From Isoetes taiwanensis (taxonomy: Eukaryota; Streptophyta; Lycopodiopsida; Isoetales; Isoetaceae): DNA of 64,000 nt. Positions 34,380 to 47,549 of this stretch are shown here, piece after piece (positions within the stretch are counted from its first letter, which is position 1; each line of letters begins with the position of its first letter). The position numbers were made by a program, and so were the translations under genes. The stretch is taken from contig JAJEKV010000038.1 of NCBI GenBank assembly GCA_021234155.1, positions 3,460,810 through 3,524,809 of the forward strand, written 5' to 3'. The notes under the pieces were generated by a model. That model was not told where the DNA came from. It was given only the letters and a program-made list of their open reading frames with translations, and did not search any database.

Positions 34380-36012
34380 TCAGCAAGCAGAACCTGCACT
34401 GCAGGAGATGGATCCAGCATTGGCAGTAAGGAACTGAACATATGCAGCAGGTTTGACATAGAGGCTGGGACTGGATGCTTTCCCATAAACAGCCCCTGAC
34501 TCTGAACCAGATGGAACAAAATAAGCTCCATTTAAGAACAGGTTCCCCTCCGATCTCCAGTTCCAGCTTTTCCATATCCCTTCATCTGTATATTCTCTTT
34601 TTGTGACCTGCCCATAATAAAAATCCCAAGTAAGAAAAATGGCAGAAAGACCCTCAAGGACACTCAACAACCAAAGGTAAAGTATTTACTTCTTTTGCGT
34701 CTACGTTTATTGGTGCCAAGAATCGATTTCCCTCCACATTAATGGTAGGATTTGCACTTCCTCCTACCGCATACATCTCCCACTGCGTATAATCATTGTT
34801 TACTACATGGAAATACCCATGTCTGCACCTGCATTTTTATAAACAGAGGTCAATCAGTATCAAAATGTGAAGTTTTGAAACAGTGGTCAACTATGAAAGG
34901 ACTTGAATCAATCAATAACCACCTTGGCATGCGCTCAATTAGGCCTTGTCCAAAATGGTTGTATGCAACTGTGACCTGCATTATCTTGTCTTCTGGATAA
35001 TCATCACTATGGCCTAATAACATCACCTGCAGAGCATTAAAACAGAGCATAAGATATAAGAGGATTTCAGTCTTTGGGGATTAATGAAAATGTGGGAAGA
35101 ATTTAAACCTTATCATGTTGGCTGAAGTGGTTGTTGGATATTGTAATGGCAGTGGATTGCATGATGGCATCGATCAAGCCATCTGTGCATCTTGCAAGGG
35201 TGCAGTGATCTATCCAAACATTAGTTGCTCCAAACAAGGAAATTCCGTCTCCATCTGAAATAGTTCTCCAACCAAAATGGGTAGGAGAGTCTCTAACCAT
35301 GGCATTGCCAGCAGGTTTGCAGTCATGGACATTGATACCATGGATGATGACATGAGAAACATACTGCACTGTTATGCAGGGGCCATTTGAAATGTGGACA
35401 TTGGCTCCCCTGCCATCTATGGTCTTGTAGCTGTTCATGATCAGCTCCTGTGTCAGCTGAATGTTCATGTCCCTCTCAAAAATGATCCAGAGGGGCTCGG
35501 ATTGGATTACTCCAAAACGGAGTGTTCCAGGCCTAGGATTCACAGCATCATGATCACTGGGATCTGTGACAACGTAGATCTCTCCATTCTTACCCCCAAT
35601 TGCATTTCTTCCAAATCCAATTGCACAGTCTGCTAAGCGCTTTCTGTTGTTGTGCCATTCTGGGTCACAGCGCCAGCAATCATCAATTGGGTTTCCTGTC
35701 ATCTCGCAGCCTCCCAGCCCCCTTCTTGAAGAATTGAACAAACTGTGATGTTTTACACAAGTTAGCAAATTTTAAAACCAAGAACTGTATTGAGTTTTAA
35801 TTTAGTATTCACCTGGAAGATAGATTGGTGCTGTCCTTATTCTCAGATCCAGAATCAACAGACATAGTTTTTTCTGGATTGGTGCTGTCCTTATTCTCAG
35901 ATCCAGAATCAACAGACATAGTTTTTTCTGGCTTCAACAGAGGCCTAGAAGCAGAGGCTCTCAATATGAGGACCAGCAGGAATAGCACATGAAGCAGAGC
36001 AAATGCAGACAT
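34380..36012 (-). CDS. Pectate lyase (family PL1), five exons
   Basis: Exons on minus: 36012-35813, 35742-35109, 35026-34923, 34828-34690 and 34607-34380. All have GT...AG introns and together make 435 codons including the stop, so the gene looks intact. The product has a signal peptide (about residues 1-22), a variable linker with a duplicated 18-residue unit, and the lyase domain. Recognisable motifs are the Cys-rich NPIDDCWRC start, VWIDHCTL, the [12 protein letters not shown] junction with a Ca-binding Asp, and [15 protein letters not shown] holding the catalytic Arg, then [14 protein letters not shown]. The enzyme would be secreted and would cleave de-esterified homogalacturonan in the cell wall by beta-elimination. 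Length (434 residues) fits plant PL1 enzymes. It is the only apparently complete host gene in the window. Confidence 0.95.
35813..35938 (-). repeat. 54-bp tandem duplication in pectate lyase exon 1
   Basis: Two nearly identical 54-base units encode a repeated 18-residue segment ([18 protein letters not shown]) between the signal peptide and the catalytic domain. The copy keeps the frame. Confidence 0.9.
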
Positions 36013-36315
36013 ATTTAAGGATTTATGAAGACTTCTAATAAGAGGCAACTGGGAGGATCCCAGAGAGACTGAGCAAGAAACAGCAAAATACAATATTCTC
36101 TATAGCAAAAATGGTCAGGTTGGAAGGCCAACCACCAGCAGGGGCCAACCAACAGTTTTCTTGGCAGGCTACCACTGATTCAAATGGCAGATGCAAATCT
36201 TTCTCCAAAGACAAACACAAGCAGATAATAGGCTTCCAGATTAGATCCAGAAGCACAAGAAAGGTGCAGAAGAAAGATGCAGGAAGGAGCTCTGCTAGAT
36301 CAGGGAAAGAGGAGG

Positions 36316-36325
36316 GTATATATAG
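36316..36325 (-). promoter_or_regulatory. TATA box of pectate lyase
   Basis: CTATATATAC on minus, about 305 bases upstream of the start codon, which allows a 5' leader of roughly 270 bases. Confidence 0.55.
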
Positions 36326-36329
36326 GGCT

Positions 36330-37689
36330 AAAGTATGCATCTCTCTCCTCCCTCCCCCTTTTTTTTTTCATGTTTTACAAGTTGTGAATAAGCATGCAAA
36401 TTGAATGATGGTTTGGGGTACATAACAATAAGTTCCATCACTTTGGGATGGAAAAATAAGGTGCACCCAAGCATACGCATGGCCCAATTGTTTGCAGCAT
36501 TATGTTTTTACGGTATGGCCTGCCTTCTGGGTCAGTGGTTGGCATGCTAGTCACAGTTAACTTATGTAAATTAGACTTCCAAGCATGTTCGGACGGACTG
36601 AAGATGTTTTTACTTATTTTTCTTTGTTGTTTTCCCTTACGTGCCGTTTTCATTCAACTTGATATTTGCACTAGTAGGATGCCGTTTTACAGGAAGGATT
36701 ATATTGACTTGTCGCTAATATAATAAGAGTTGGAGATTTAGTGGGGACTACAAATAGTGTGCCATGTGCATGTGGCCAATGGTTAAGTTTAGGCGATGGT
36801 GTTTGTCCCCAAGGCCCACTTCAATAGCAACATCATCTCTCGACAAAGCCATGTTTTATTATGACATGTTGCTTTATGGCACCTTGTACGCTTAATACTC
36901 ATGTTGCCTCTTGTACACTTGTGATTTATAGATAGCTACATCAAAAAATAAGTGTATTATCGCTTAAGTGTGTATTATCGCTTCTTAACCGTTAGATTAA
37001 GTGTTTTTAAAAAAAAATTCAATGGTGCACAAGTCAAGATGCTCTCTCCTGCAATCCTGTGCAATAGTCCATTCTGAGTCTTTTCGAGTCAAACTTGGGG
37101 TGTTTGACACGCACATAAAATACACACAATATACATCGGACCATCTTTGTATTATGGCAAGAAATACATCCATGTATTATACATGTTAAAGAGGACCTGG
37201 GGAATCGAACCCCAGTTAAACCTGAACCTGAACCAAATGAATATAAGGAAAACCAGAAACTAGGAGTCTGAGGAATTGAACCTCAGTTACTAGCCATTAC
37301 TCAACCAAGCATAAAGAGGCTTCACAGTGGGAGCCTCGTTATCTAAGGCCAAAAACCCTCTAAAAATTTGAAAGGTAGCGTCGAAGAACAAGATACATTT
37401 GAATAAAATCAAAAAGATGTCAATATCATTCATTTACCACACCACAAGAAAGAAGAAACGTAAAAGTTAACATAAACCGCAAGTCAAGCGGGCTGCGGGG
37501 ATCGATCCCACGGCTCACACCAAAGAATAACCATCGGGCTGCGGGATGAGGTCCCACGGCCCACTAAAACAAAGACCATAAAACAAACACGTGGCTGCCA
37601 CCATAAATGGCGACCAAGATAAAAGTTATTTTCAGCAGATTCAACATGTTTCATTATCGATCAAAAGCGACCAAAGTTCAACAAGTTTA
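36330..37689. other. Intergenic with T-arm-like repeats
   Basis: No gene seen. Four phrases resemble tRNA T-arms on minus: GGGGTTCGATTCCCC (about 37202-37216), GAGGTTCAATTCCTC (about 37271-37285), and two CCGTGGGA...CCCGCAGCC blocks (about 37490-37565). They are probably debris of tRNA-derived repeats, since no complete cloverleaf forms. Confidence 0.45.
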
Positions 37690-39358
37690 TCAATTTCTAG
37701 CCCGCCCAACCATAGCATCCCTCACCAACAAGTCAATTTGCCGGATCTCCTGAGTCAGTAAAGCCCTGGCAAGGCTCATGTGAGAGCGTAAAGCATGGAT
37801 ATCCGATGGCAAAACACCAAGGCGATCCCAACTGACTGCAGATAAGGCAGCATCCATAGCCCCATAGAGGCTGCGAAGCTGCCTCTTAAGTATCCGCAAG
37901 GAAGCAGCTATGCGGTGAGCTTCAGTACCAACCTGTATCACACAATTTAAAAACTCCTCGGCCAGTTGAATGTCTCTTCTTCTTCCTGAGGATAAGCAAG
38001 AGGATTTGGATGAGAGTCATCCACACCGCACCCTACAAACCTGGGCTTATATGCACATCAACAGAGTCACATGCACAGAGTTACATGGACTTCGAGAAGC
38101 TTCCGTCTCCATAGCACGAAATCAACACGAAAATTACAAAGCAAACAAACAAACAAGCAAGAATTAGAAACCTGTACATAGCTCGCCCACAAACAGATCT
38201 CATCCGACTGCCATTGTATGATCTCCAGTATGAATGGGGATGAAATCGGCACCAACATCAGGTACATTGGCCTGAGAACCAAAAGACCTTTCATCCAGGT
38301 CCTCAAAGTTCTCGTCCTGCTCGTCTGCAGGGATGCTATCATCCCAATAGCGGCGCCTGCCAGGCCCATTCCTCTCAACTGGAACATACCCCACTGGCAG
38401 CCCAAATATAATAGCCCTGACATCTGATGGCAAACAAGAGGAAGGATTCAGAAGTACACGCCAAGCAGCCCTTACTCTATGCTCATTAATATGAGCAGAA
38501 TTAGAAGGGATGATCCAGGAGCTGCTGAGCGTATATTTAGAAGACCTCAACATCTTACATACGGTTATAAGTTAGACTAGGTGTATGCCTCCGTCCACAT
38601 GTGGTAAAAAACAAAGTGAGCACCTTATTCATCGAGTTTACAATTATCAAGAACACACAATCCTTTAGTATCACCTGCCCCCCATCTAAGGTATAGATCT
38701 TTACCCCTTTCAACCATTCCCTCGGATACATTGTACAGATGACAAGTATAATGCACTTTGCCGATATCCTTCATACAATACCCGACCATGCCCTCAAAAC
38801 AATGGAGCTTGGTGTTTTTTAAGGCCTTGCAGATCAAAACTACGCCGGGGCTTGGGCTTCCGTTAAAAAGCGGTTTAATAGCCTCATTCACGCTCTTTGG
38901 ATTTCTAAAACGACATCTTAAAACGGCTGTACATGCGGATGGTCGGTGAGGACCCTCTTTCTAATGCCCGCGACACCCGGCCGGGGCATTTAGAGTTCTC
39001 GTAACAAAACAAGGCCATCATAAAATGATCTTGGCACATCTTGGCGAAAAGACCCAAAGGGCGAAAACATCAAGCCAATCCAGTTCATATTCAAATCCAC
39101 AAATTGGAACAGACCGGGTTGCTGCCCAGGCGATGGGAAGGAAAGCATCGGCGGGCTTCTAGCAAGCCGACCACTTACATTTTGCTTCGGCGCAGGGACA
39201 TGGCAACAAGAACAAAAGGGACCAAGACGGCAAAAAGCAGAAGAACGGGATGGCGCAGCGCTTACCTTCAAGGGCGATGAAGATATGTGAGCAAGATCAT
39301 CGGCTCCATGCCTATCCTCTGCGCCAAATTTAGAATCGCCAAATGCGCTCTCCTCCAA
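37690..39358 (-). pseudogene. HUH endonuclease (Rep-type, Y1) remnant, replitron-like
   Basis: Read on minus. The N-terminal part is Ser/Pro-rich (39358-39050). A decayed HUH domain follows: HPHVQ at 38941-38927 fits the two metal-binding His of motif II, and GYCMKD with Tyr at 38780-38778 fits motif III (Y-x-x-K), the DNA-attacking Tyr. Next come conserved-looking NVSEGM and WGAGDTKGLCVL blocks (38740-38640), then a region with SSSWIIP, WRVLLNP and DERSFGSQ (38553-38200). After an intron (donor 38171, acceptor before 37932) a helical C-terminus ends at 37690. Motifs II and III are in different frames, so the gene is broken. Eukaryotic transposons encoding such Reps have been described as replitrons. 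I infer kinship from motifs only. Terminal sequences were not identified. Confidence 0.5.
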
Positions 39359-41556
39359 AGAAAATAGGAAGGCAAGAAAGGAACCATCGAAATAAAACTA
39401 AACCCTAAAATACCCTTTCTCGCCAAACTCGGGTATTTTATCGAAGATTTATCTGGTTTTAATACAAATACATTCCAAAAACCTTTATAAATCTTATGTA
39501 AGAAACATACGACATTTCAACCAGCAGACATTATTGCTTTGTTACCATATATCAAATGGAGGCTCTTGCTTTGTCTTAATATACGAAAAAGTTTCAAAAT
39601 GGAGGCTTTAGTTTTATAATCTATTGGTCGGCTCAATAGCTTGTTACATGTACATACCTTCAATTCTTTTCAATTGATTTGGTTAGGTATATGGTGCATT
39701 GTCACATATGTATTGAATGTGTAAAGGATCTGGGTGATTTGTCTTCTCAGTTGTAATTAGATAAAGAAAGAAAGTGAAAGCACCACATGTAATAGAGATG
39801 GATAATTATATTAGCTTGCAAGTGCGCTAAGCACTTCCTTTTTGTTGTCTAAGCCTTTTTGTTGTCTAAGGTTAATATAAATTATCTTGTTAATGCAAAA
39901 TGACAATAAGAGTTAACAAGGCATGTCAAGTACAACATTTTACAAAGTTCGCAACTATTTTATCATCCAGTTAGTCATTTTCAGATTTTGATAAGGTTTT
40001 CATCATGTTTGAAATCTCATGAAGAAATTTTACAAATCGTAGCAACTTTCCATCCAAATGCACATCAGACCTAGCATTAGAGAATTCAAATTTTGAATTC
40101 AAATTTTGAGTAATTGCTAACAGTGCATCTGTGAGGTGGTGTATATGTTTAATGACACTAACGAGCATGCATGTTAGATAAGAAAAAGAACCACCAACTA
40201 TTTTTTTTAGCAGGCTTGCCTAACCTCCCCTACAAGAATTCCTGCAATTCTACCCTATCCACTTGGACTGTCACCTCATCTACATTTGTTTTAGACTATT
40301 AGATCTTCCAATTTTACCTCATCTACATTTGTTTTAGACTATTAGATCTTCCAATTTTACCATCCACGACTGAGAAAATTCAAAAAACTCTGAGAAATTA
40401 CCTTCGAGACTATTAATGCATATTCTTTGTGGTGTGATATGACCACTTTGTGATTTGTATTTGTGATCAGGGGATATATGTCAACCACCAGCAAGATATG
40501 TTTCTCTGGCACTCTCATGTTCTTTCCCAAAGCTTCAATTTGTCATTGAGCAGTACAGTACATTCATATGAGACATTGTTCGAAGGGTCTACACAAGTTC
40601 TACCATTGTGTGAAATCGAAAAGGCATACAAAACCCATGTTTGGCTGTTAAATGAATAGTAGATAGAATACGTGAAGGCACATGTTTGCAAAAGCTTGGA
40701 AAATCTGGTAATGCATATCATAGAGATGCCATGGTAAACAACTGCAAGAATAGATTATTACGTAAATGAGGGAAATATGGAGAGAAACGGAGCACCATAT
40801 GTACAGGTTAAATCTTTCCTTTTTTGTGCAGATTGCATGTTGCTCCAATCAAACAGGGGTTTCTCATTCCGACCAAATCACATAGCAGTCCAGGATAATA
40901 CTCTAATATACGAATGCAAGAAGGGTGGGCTTCTGTAGCTAGGTGGGTTTGCAGTGGAAGGGACAAAGGGGACAAGCATGGTAAGTATTTATCTTCTACA
41001 TGATGTGTCTGTTCCTCAATAGTGCCAGATTCATTGCAACAGGAATAGCTTGATGCTTCTCTTGAGGCCTAATCAAACATCCTTCAAGTCTCCTCCCTTC
41101 ATTCTTTAGACAAAGTTTTGGCACTTCACCTATACAACATAGACAGAATTATTTCTACTTGTGTAAGAGCTTTACGATTTGTGCTATTATCAAAGAATGC
41201 TCCTTTGTGAGAGAGTACATGGATGAACTGTGCCGTATATTTCTGATCATAATACTCCACAAGCTGCTACAGGATTCTTGATCAGCTAAGGTTTTTGAGG
41301 AAATATATGCTAACCATAAAAGTCTCATCTGGCCTTCTTGCATGTTAACAAAATGGAATAACTTATGCATCTAGATCACTGCTTGAAAGGCCACTTCGAG
41401 CTATAGGGGCTTAGCATTGAATTAGCATTAATTTCAGGAAGGAAAATATCATGTGGCACCTAAGGTTCAAATGACCCATAGAGCTATAGCTGACATGTCA
41501 AAGAGAAAGAGATTCATGTGGACTTTTTTTTTTCATCGAGCGTCTACAGTTACTGC
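39359..41556. other. Intergenic, AT-rich, no gene seen
   Basis: Only short frames with no domain. A 43-base unit is tandemly duplicated at 40273-40315 and 40316-40358. Confidence 0.5.
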
Positions 41557-41559
41557 TTA

Positions 41560-41971
41560 GGCCCTTTTTCCACAACAGTCACAAAATATGGCTGTCATAT
41601 ACCATATAAGACACCGTTTGTGACTCCAAGGCTAAAATGAGACACACAAATCTAAACTTATTTTTCCACTGCATGATAGTCATAAAATATGACACCACTA
41701 AAATGCTAGTGGAAAAGCTTGAAAAAATAAGACACGTCTTATTTTTAGTTATTTTTAGTTATATATTCAAATAAGACTAGGTGTCTTATTTTACGGCTTC
41801 CCCCGGAATAAAATAAGACTCAATTTGGTATCCAAACCTATTCCGAACCTAAATAAGACACGTCTTATTTTTATAGTGGAAAAGTGATTTACTTTTAAGA
41901 CAATAGGTGGCCAAACATCATTGGATCAAATATGTGACTTTTAGAGATAAGACTACTGTGGAAAAAGGGCC
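41560..41971. mobile_element. Tourist-like MITE (PIF/Harbinger type)
   Basis: Inverted tips GGCCCTTTTTCCACA and TGTGGAAAAAGGGCC enclose 412 bases without coding sequence. TTA flanks both sides (41557-41559 and 41972-41974), the 3-bp duplication typical of PIF/Harbinger elements. Confidence 0.8.
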
Positions 41972-41974
41972 TTA

Positions 41975-44250
41975 TATCAAGACAACATGTCTTGGTTTTC
42001 CTTTGTCTATGAAACCTCAGTCTAGTTCATTTCTCCTATTTGTTTGTAACCGGGGTTTCTTCTGGCACCTGCAATTGGAAATGGGATTCCAGTGGCATTG
42101 ACCTAACTATAGTTAAGAATGGGTTTCTTGTCATTTATGGTTCAGTGTACTTGTTAGAAATATGTCTAGAGAGATTCATCAAATATGAAATTTGACCATC
42201 ATTATTTACAATTAGCTATTTGTGGTGGTGATTTTGAAGAATCCAATTGAATCATCTGCTAATGGGTAGTTTTGCAAGATTGTTTTTCTTGCTCACAGAA
42301 GCCATGTAAAAGCTCTGCCCTGTTTGGTGGTTTTGCAACAAGGGCCTGCTAGAAATATGTAAATTCGACCTATCCTGCATCTTCATTCCAGAAAAATCCA
42401 AGAAATGTATTAATGAAACTGAATTTACACCTGTATCTGTTCTCAGTTTAGATGTATATGAGGAGCTCTTGGGGTTATTTTCCATGCCAGTATGCTTGAA
42501 ATGGTTATGATGTTTGCGTGTTAAAACCAAATGCATTGGTCAATATGTATGCATTTGGGACATATCGTAGACTGTGTTGAAGCTTATATTCAATAAATGG
42601 ATTAGAGTTATTCATGTTTTATCTTAGTTGTTTGCAGCAAAATTCACGCTTTTATTTGGAAATGATTTGATCCAATGGAATCAGATGTTCAAGTGCATGT
42701 CTAAATTGGTTGTATTTTCACAGATTGAAAGATTTCTCAGACAAAGAAACTAGAAACTATGCCTGCATGGAAGGAGACTTATGATATTGATCAAAAGAAC
42801 AAGATACATTGACCTGATTATAGAGAATGTGCATGTTCTTCTTGTGAAAAGCACAATCACGAGGAGTGTACATGTCATTTTTCCTCAATTTTTTTGACAA
42901 ACACCATGTTCATAATTACATGGTTATGAACACCAGACTTTGATATTGGACTCATCTACTTATTTTATAGCTGACTTAGGGGAAACATCATATATGACTT
43001 ATGCCGGTGGACTGTTTTGCTATTCGACTACTCTTATGCAATTTATTTATGGAAGATTCAATTCTTTTATGTCTTAACTAAATATCGATATGTCATTGCA
43101 TGGCGTGTGATATGGTTCTATTAAACAATTTTGGCATCTGATATGCAAACAAAACCCTTGCTCGGATGCCGGAGCTCTTCACATCGCCACATGGCTAGGT
43201 CAGGTCTAGGGTAACGGAGCAACAACATTTTAGCTTGCCAGAGATTTTGCATTTGCTATGGCTGGAGGCAAAAAGGACAAGGGCTATTTGAAGGAGCGGA
43301 AGAATTCAATAATTTATTAATTTTTTGTTGCGTGGCATTTGAATGGCATCACAACTTACCTTCACAACTTGCTTTCTTTTGAGTACTATGGTTAGAACCA
43401 TGGGCCTCACTGCAAAGCAGGTTACGAAGATCGGAGTTGATGCTTTTGAAATGCGTGTTGTGCGTAGCATGTGCTACTGACTACTCCGCATGCAAAGATC
43501 CCTTCACAGTGAAGGTGCTTAGGAAGGGACAATCAATTCAAGAGGTCAAGACGAGGGAGTATGGTGAGATGGTTCTCATAGTTGCGACATGTGGTTGTAG
43601 CTGATTACTTACAGAAGTGGTCGTATATTTGTATACTGTGCTTGGGATATGGTAGGACTTAGCTGCATGAAAAATACACTAACGGGTATATATTATGTAT
43701 AAAAATATGTAAAAAGCTTGAATATGGGCAGAGAAAACATATAAAAGTTTACTAGTTAATATTGTATGGGGTATACATGCATAGGAATGGATAGGAGTAT
43801 GAAAAAGGGATTTTTTGTTAGAACAATGGTAAATAAGGGGTTTTTACCTGACCCAATCCTCATAGTTCGTATATCCAATATTTATATAGGTGAATTCCTT
43901 GGGCGCTTGCACAGACGTGGTTTAGTGTTTGTTGTGCTAATTGGAGCTGTCACCTAAAACAATTAGGAAAAAATATCATCTAAAAGATAGATAGATAGAT
44001 AGATAGTTTTTTTAAATGTTCGGGAGACCAAATAGGCTATGGGACCTAAACAACAAAAGAGGCATGAAGCCAAAAGTACCAAAAAAAAATGATAATGCCA
44101 ATGCTCATGGTAATTTTGTTCTATTTAAATTATTTAGACATTGCCAATCTAGGGATCGGAAGGCCATTGATTTAGAATAATTGTTGCGTCTCCTCTGTAC
44201 ATCGCCCATTTCTTTTGAAGGCAGGTTTCCCTCACCTTGCAAAGCTCCTC
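41975..44250. other. Intergenic, no gene seen
   Basis: Low-complexity, AT-rich DNA. A GATA microsatellite lies at about 43986-44006. Nothing else is identified. Confidence 0.5.
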
Positions 44251-44641
44251 CTAGGTTACACAATTGAAGAGAGGAGAGTCCTGTACTGAGAAACTAGTAC
44301 TCCTGAGATAGTTGCCATGCTGAAGAACATGTTCCTCGAGCCGATGTCGCATCTGTGGCAGGGCAAAGCCTTTTGGAGGGGCTGAGAGCATCTTGAAACC
44401 GAACCAAAAGATGTCGAGGACGATCAGGTCTTGCCTCTCCCATGCGAGTAGCAGAGACAACTCCAACAACGTTCACATGCATGATGTCAGTCAAGAAATA
44501 TAAAGCTTCATTCAAATCTGAAAGGGCATAAGTCTCTATCTGTGTAACCCCTACAATACGCAAGTTTAGAGACCTGGTAGCTGCAAATACTGAGGCAGCC
44601 TGCTCCTGTTTACTAGCTTGACGTCGCAGCTCCTGTTCCAC
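44251..44641 (-). pseudogene. Possible LINE ORF1-like RRM fragment
   Basis: On minus, an N-terminal Gln/Arg-rich helical stretch is followed by LNLRIVGV, a segment ending HVNVVGVVSATRMGEA, and RPRHLLVRFQD. This pattern (R-x-h-G, then an acidic helix, then A-x-R-h-G, then RPR-hhhRF) recalls the RNA-binding ORF1 protein of L1-type LINEs. The reading then shifts frame. No reverse transcriptase is visible nearby, so it is at most a 5' fragment. Confidence 0.35.
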
Positions 44642-44649
44642 TAGGGAAT

Positions 44650-46800
44650 GTGGAGATGTCTATACTCCCACCTCAACATGTGTGAGGTTCCCCTAAAATA
44701 TACGATATAAATATGTATATTTCTAGGCCACGTTACCATACAAGCCCACCTTGGTAGCCTTGTATTCCGTATAAGTGTGGAAGGGAGCATGGCAAAGTTA
44801 TTCACATAACTTAGCCAACCTTAGGGATGGACCATTTTCCACATGGGCCATACTATTGGGCACCCGCCACATGGACGCACCCCATTGGAGCCACGTGGCT
44901 TTTTTTTTTTGTATTTTCATATGCAACTTCAGACCTATCCCTAGATATTATTAGTTACTTTGATTTAAAACCGTCAAGAAATAATGGAAGGCAGAGGAGG
45001 AGAATCATCTCACATACTATGTCGGGTATGAGTACAAATTTTAGAGAGGAGAGATATTTAAAGCCTTTCTAACTGGGGCCATTGATCAGCCCACAAATCA
45101 ACAGCTCGAAACCCTTGCTTCAAGCTCTAGACATGCAGGGTAAAAAATGATTCTTTAAGCCTGAGATATGAACGTGAAGGGTAAATATTCTAATCAATAA
45201 GAAAAGCACAAAATTTTTGCCCGGAAACCCAAAACTCGGCGTTACAGCTGCCGGGAAAGCATTAGCGCCGGAGCAGGGAAAAGCCCCAAAAACATTTTAA
45301 ATAAGTAGATTCCGAATCAAAAGATGCAATTAGATTAGAGTTCTGCAATCATTTTTACTCTCAAGTTTTATTTTTTTTTTTTTGTTGGAAAACACGATAG
45401 CAGTTAGATTGGCTTGTTGTTTCAATGGTGCTTTTGTGCGGCTGAAGATCATATTGTTTCTATTTTGGGTTGTGCAGAATGAAAACCAAGTGTCTCTTCT
45501 TCGATCTTAGTTATGGAACAAAATGAAATGGGCGCTTGAGGGAGACAGGAGAGGTGCGATTGTTTTGCAAAGAATGGAATCCGCCAACTGCAAGAATTGC
45601 CGATTGGGTAAGATTTGAAGATGGAGCGCTTGACAGAGATAGAACAGATAGGTTTGTTTGCCTGAAGGTCTTGAATTGCCCCGGATTTTGCACAAAACAG
45701 GACGCAATGCTGAATTTGCACACGTGATGATGGGTCGCGATGTCAGAGACTAAATTTACAGCACTCGGCCGTCTAGCTTGGTCGTCAAACTTGGTTGCAA
45801 AGGTGAGACATCATAACGGATCAAATAGAACTGGGTTTGGAGAGTCTGTGCTCTTTTGCTAAACGATTCTTCCTTCTCCTTGTTGCAGGACTTGAAGCAG
45901 GATTCAAAGCTTGTATTCTAAAGTTAATTCGGCGCCAAGCGTGGCTCCACCGTGCTTGCTTCAAGTCTGAAGCTTTCTTGCTTCAACGCCATGGCTTTCT
46001 TGCTTCGATGCCATGGCTTTCTTGCTTCAATGCACCGCACCGCCATTCTCTCCATGGAACTGCCACGTTGGTGAGAGGTCATGCCACCTGTATGGCATCT
46101 GAGAGGTGATGCCACCAGTACGGCATCTAGACACCTCTGCATAAAACCATAGGGGAGCAAGCCAAAACCAATGGCGCACATCTTTTTTGGGTTGCCCCTA
46201 GGGGGGCAAACCCTTGTTTATGTGGATTTGTGGAATATCCAAGCATGCTAGCATATGCCTAGGATATTCTTGATCGCTAAAACTGGCCGCTGCCCGAACC
46301 GGGCCAGCCACCTGTCAAATGGTGGTGTTCGAACCGCCTAACCGGAATGAAGCCTTCAAGGAGCCATGGATTATCGCCATTACCACTTTCTTTGGTCGTG
46401 GGAGTTTTTGATCCCATTTACAAAGGTGTGTTTATAGCTGAGGCGGGGAAATGAATTTTGAAATTATAGATGTGCCCAGTCCAACGATATTCCTCGGTTA
46501 AGAATACGGTGTAGTTTTGACGTGCAGTCATTGCTATTGCCATATCGAAAGATGTGCAATAAGCTGGCGCCCGAAGATGCAATTAGAAGAGCTGATTCCA
46601 AAAAGAAGATGTGCAATTGCCGCCGAAGATCCAACATAGAAATAAATTACCCGTAAGTAACCCGCATTGCATGACACTCTTTAGTGTTTCTTTCAGAGTT
46701 TCAAAGCAAATTGCTTTCGTGAGTTTAATGTAGAAATGGCTATGTCTTTGAATGGGATCGGATAAAGTATTGTGTTGAGCACCGTGAATGGCCATGGCCA
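44650..46800. other. Intergenic with a short tandem repeat
   Basis: No gene recognised. The words CATGGCTTTCTTGCTTC recur three times at about 45971-46033, and ATGGCATCT/ACGGCATCT blocks follow at 46090-46130. Confidence 0.45.
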
Positions 46801-46805
46801 TGAAT

Positions 46806-47390
46806 ACCGCTCAAGGTCCGGCATATTTACATGAAGGATGCTCTCACCGTTCTTCATCTAGACATCAAACCCCAAAACATCTTCTTTGGGGAACATTTTA
46901 GGCCAAGGTCTCGATTTTGGTATGGCCAAGCTCATCAACCAAGAAGTCAATACCATGACATCAACATGGACTCCGCCAACGTCGTGATAATGATAATACT
47001 GCTGCAATTACACACGAAGAGAGAACTCCCGTTACCTTTGCTCCGTGAATGCTTGCTAACTTTACAATCGAAGAAGAAATGTCAAGTTTTATAGCTATGG
47101 CATCGTACTTCTTGAAATCATAAGTGGAAAAAGAGTTTATGGTTCCCGGAAAACCTCGTACCTTCCTACTTGGGTTTTATGAAAGTTGAATCGGGCAACA
47201 TTATGGACATTGTGGATCCTAGACTGGATCGTAATTTTGAGTGTGACAGAAAGGGAGCGCACTATTCGATTGGCATTGGTGCATTCATGAAAATCCGTAA
47301 GAAAGGCCTCCAATGCCACAAATCATACAAATGTTGCAGGGGAAAATGGAGGTGCCTAAGCCCACATTCATAGAGCCTTATGTTAAATAG
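46806..47390 (+). pseudogene. Receptor-like kinase C-terminal remnant
   Basis: The kinase order is preserved across several frames. LHLDIKPQNI (catalytic loop, about 46855-46884) comes first. A degraded activation segment follows that still spells MAKL-like wording near 46920. VYS-type and II-SGKR wording is near 47100-47140. The SGNIMDIVDPRLD block lies at 47190-47230, and RPPMPQIIQMLQGKMEV near 47305-47355. This matches the C-terminal half of a plant receptor-like cytoplasmic kinase domain, of the kind in lectin and S-receptor kinases. No ectodomain, ATP-binding loop or intact frame is present. It is a dead fragment. Confidence 0.75.
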
Positions 47391-47549
47391 TTTGGTCGCG
47401 TAAAAATGACTTTATGAACTTCCGCATGGTAATGGTATGAGCAACCGCCAACAATCTTTTTCACCATGCCTATCGTTATAATTTCCGTAAGGGACTCGGT
47501 TCTCTAACAAGACGCAAGAATTATATAAAGGGGTGGCGGAGCATGGGTT

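Noticed and set aside
37190-37570. tRNA genes suggested by T-arm-like GGTTCGATTCC words
   Set aside because: No acceptor, D-arm or anticodon stem pairs around them at the right distances. They look like SINE or repeat debris.
37690-39358. Helitron Rep
   Set aside because: Only one catalytic Tyr block is visible, and there is no helicase domain or Helitron 3' hairpin with CTRR end.
46806-47390. Joining the kinase remnant to the LRR gene at 53 kb as one gene
   Set aside because: The remnant is 6 kb upstream, out of order, and its motifs belong to a different kinase subfamily.
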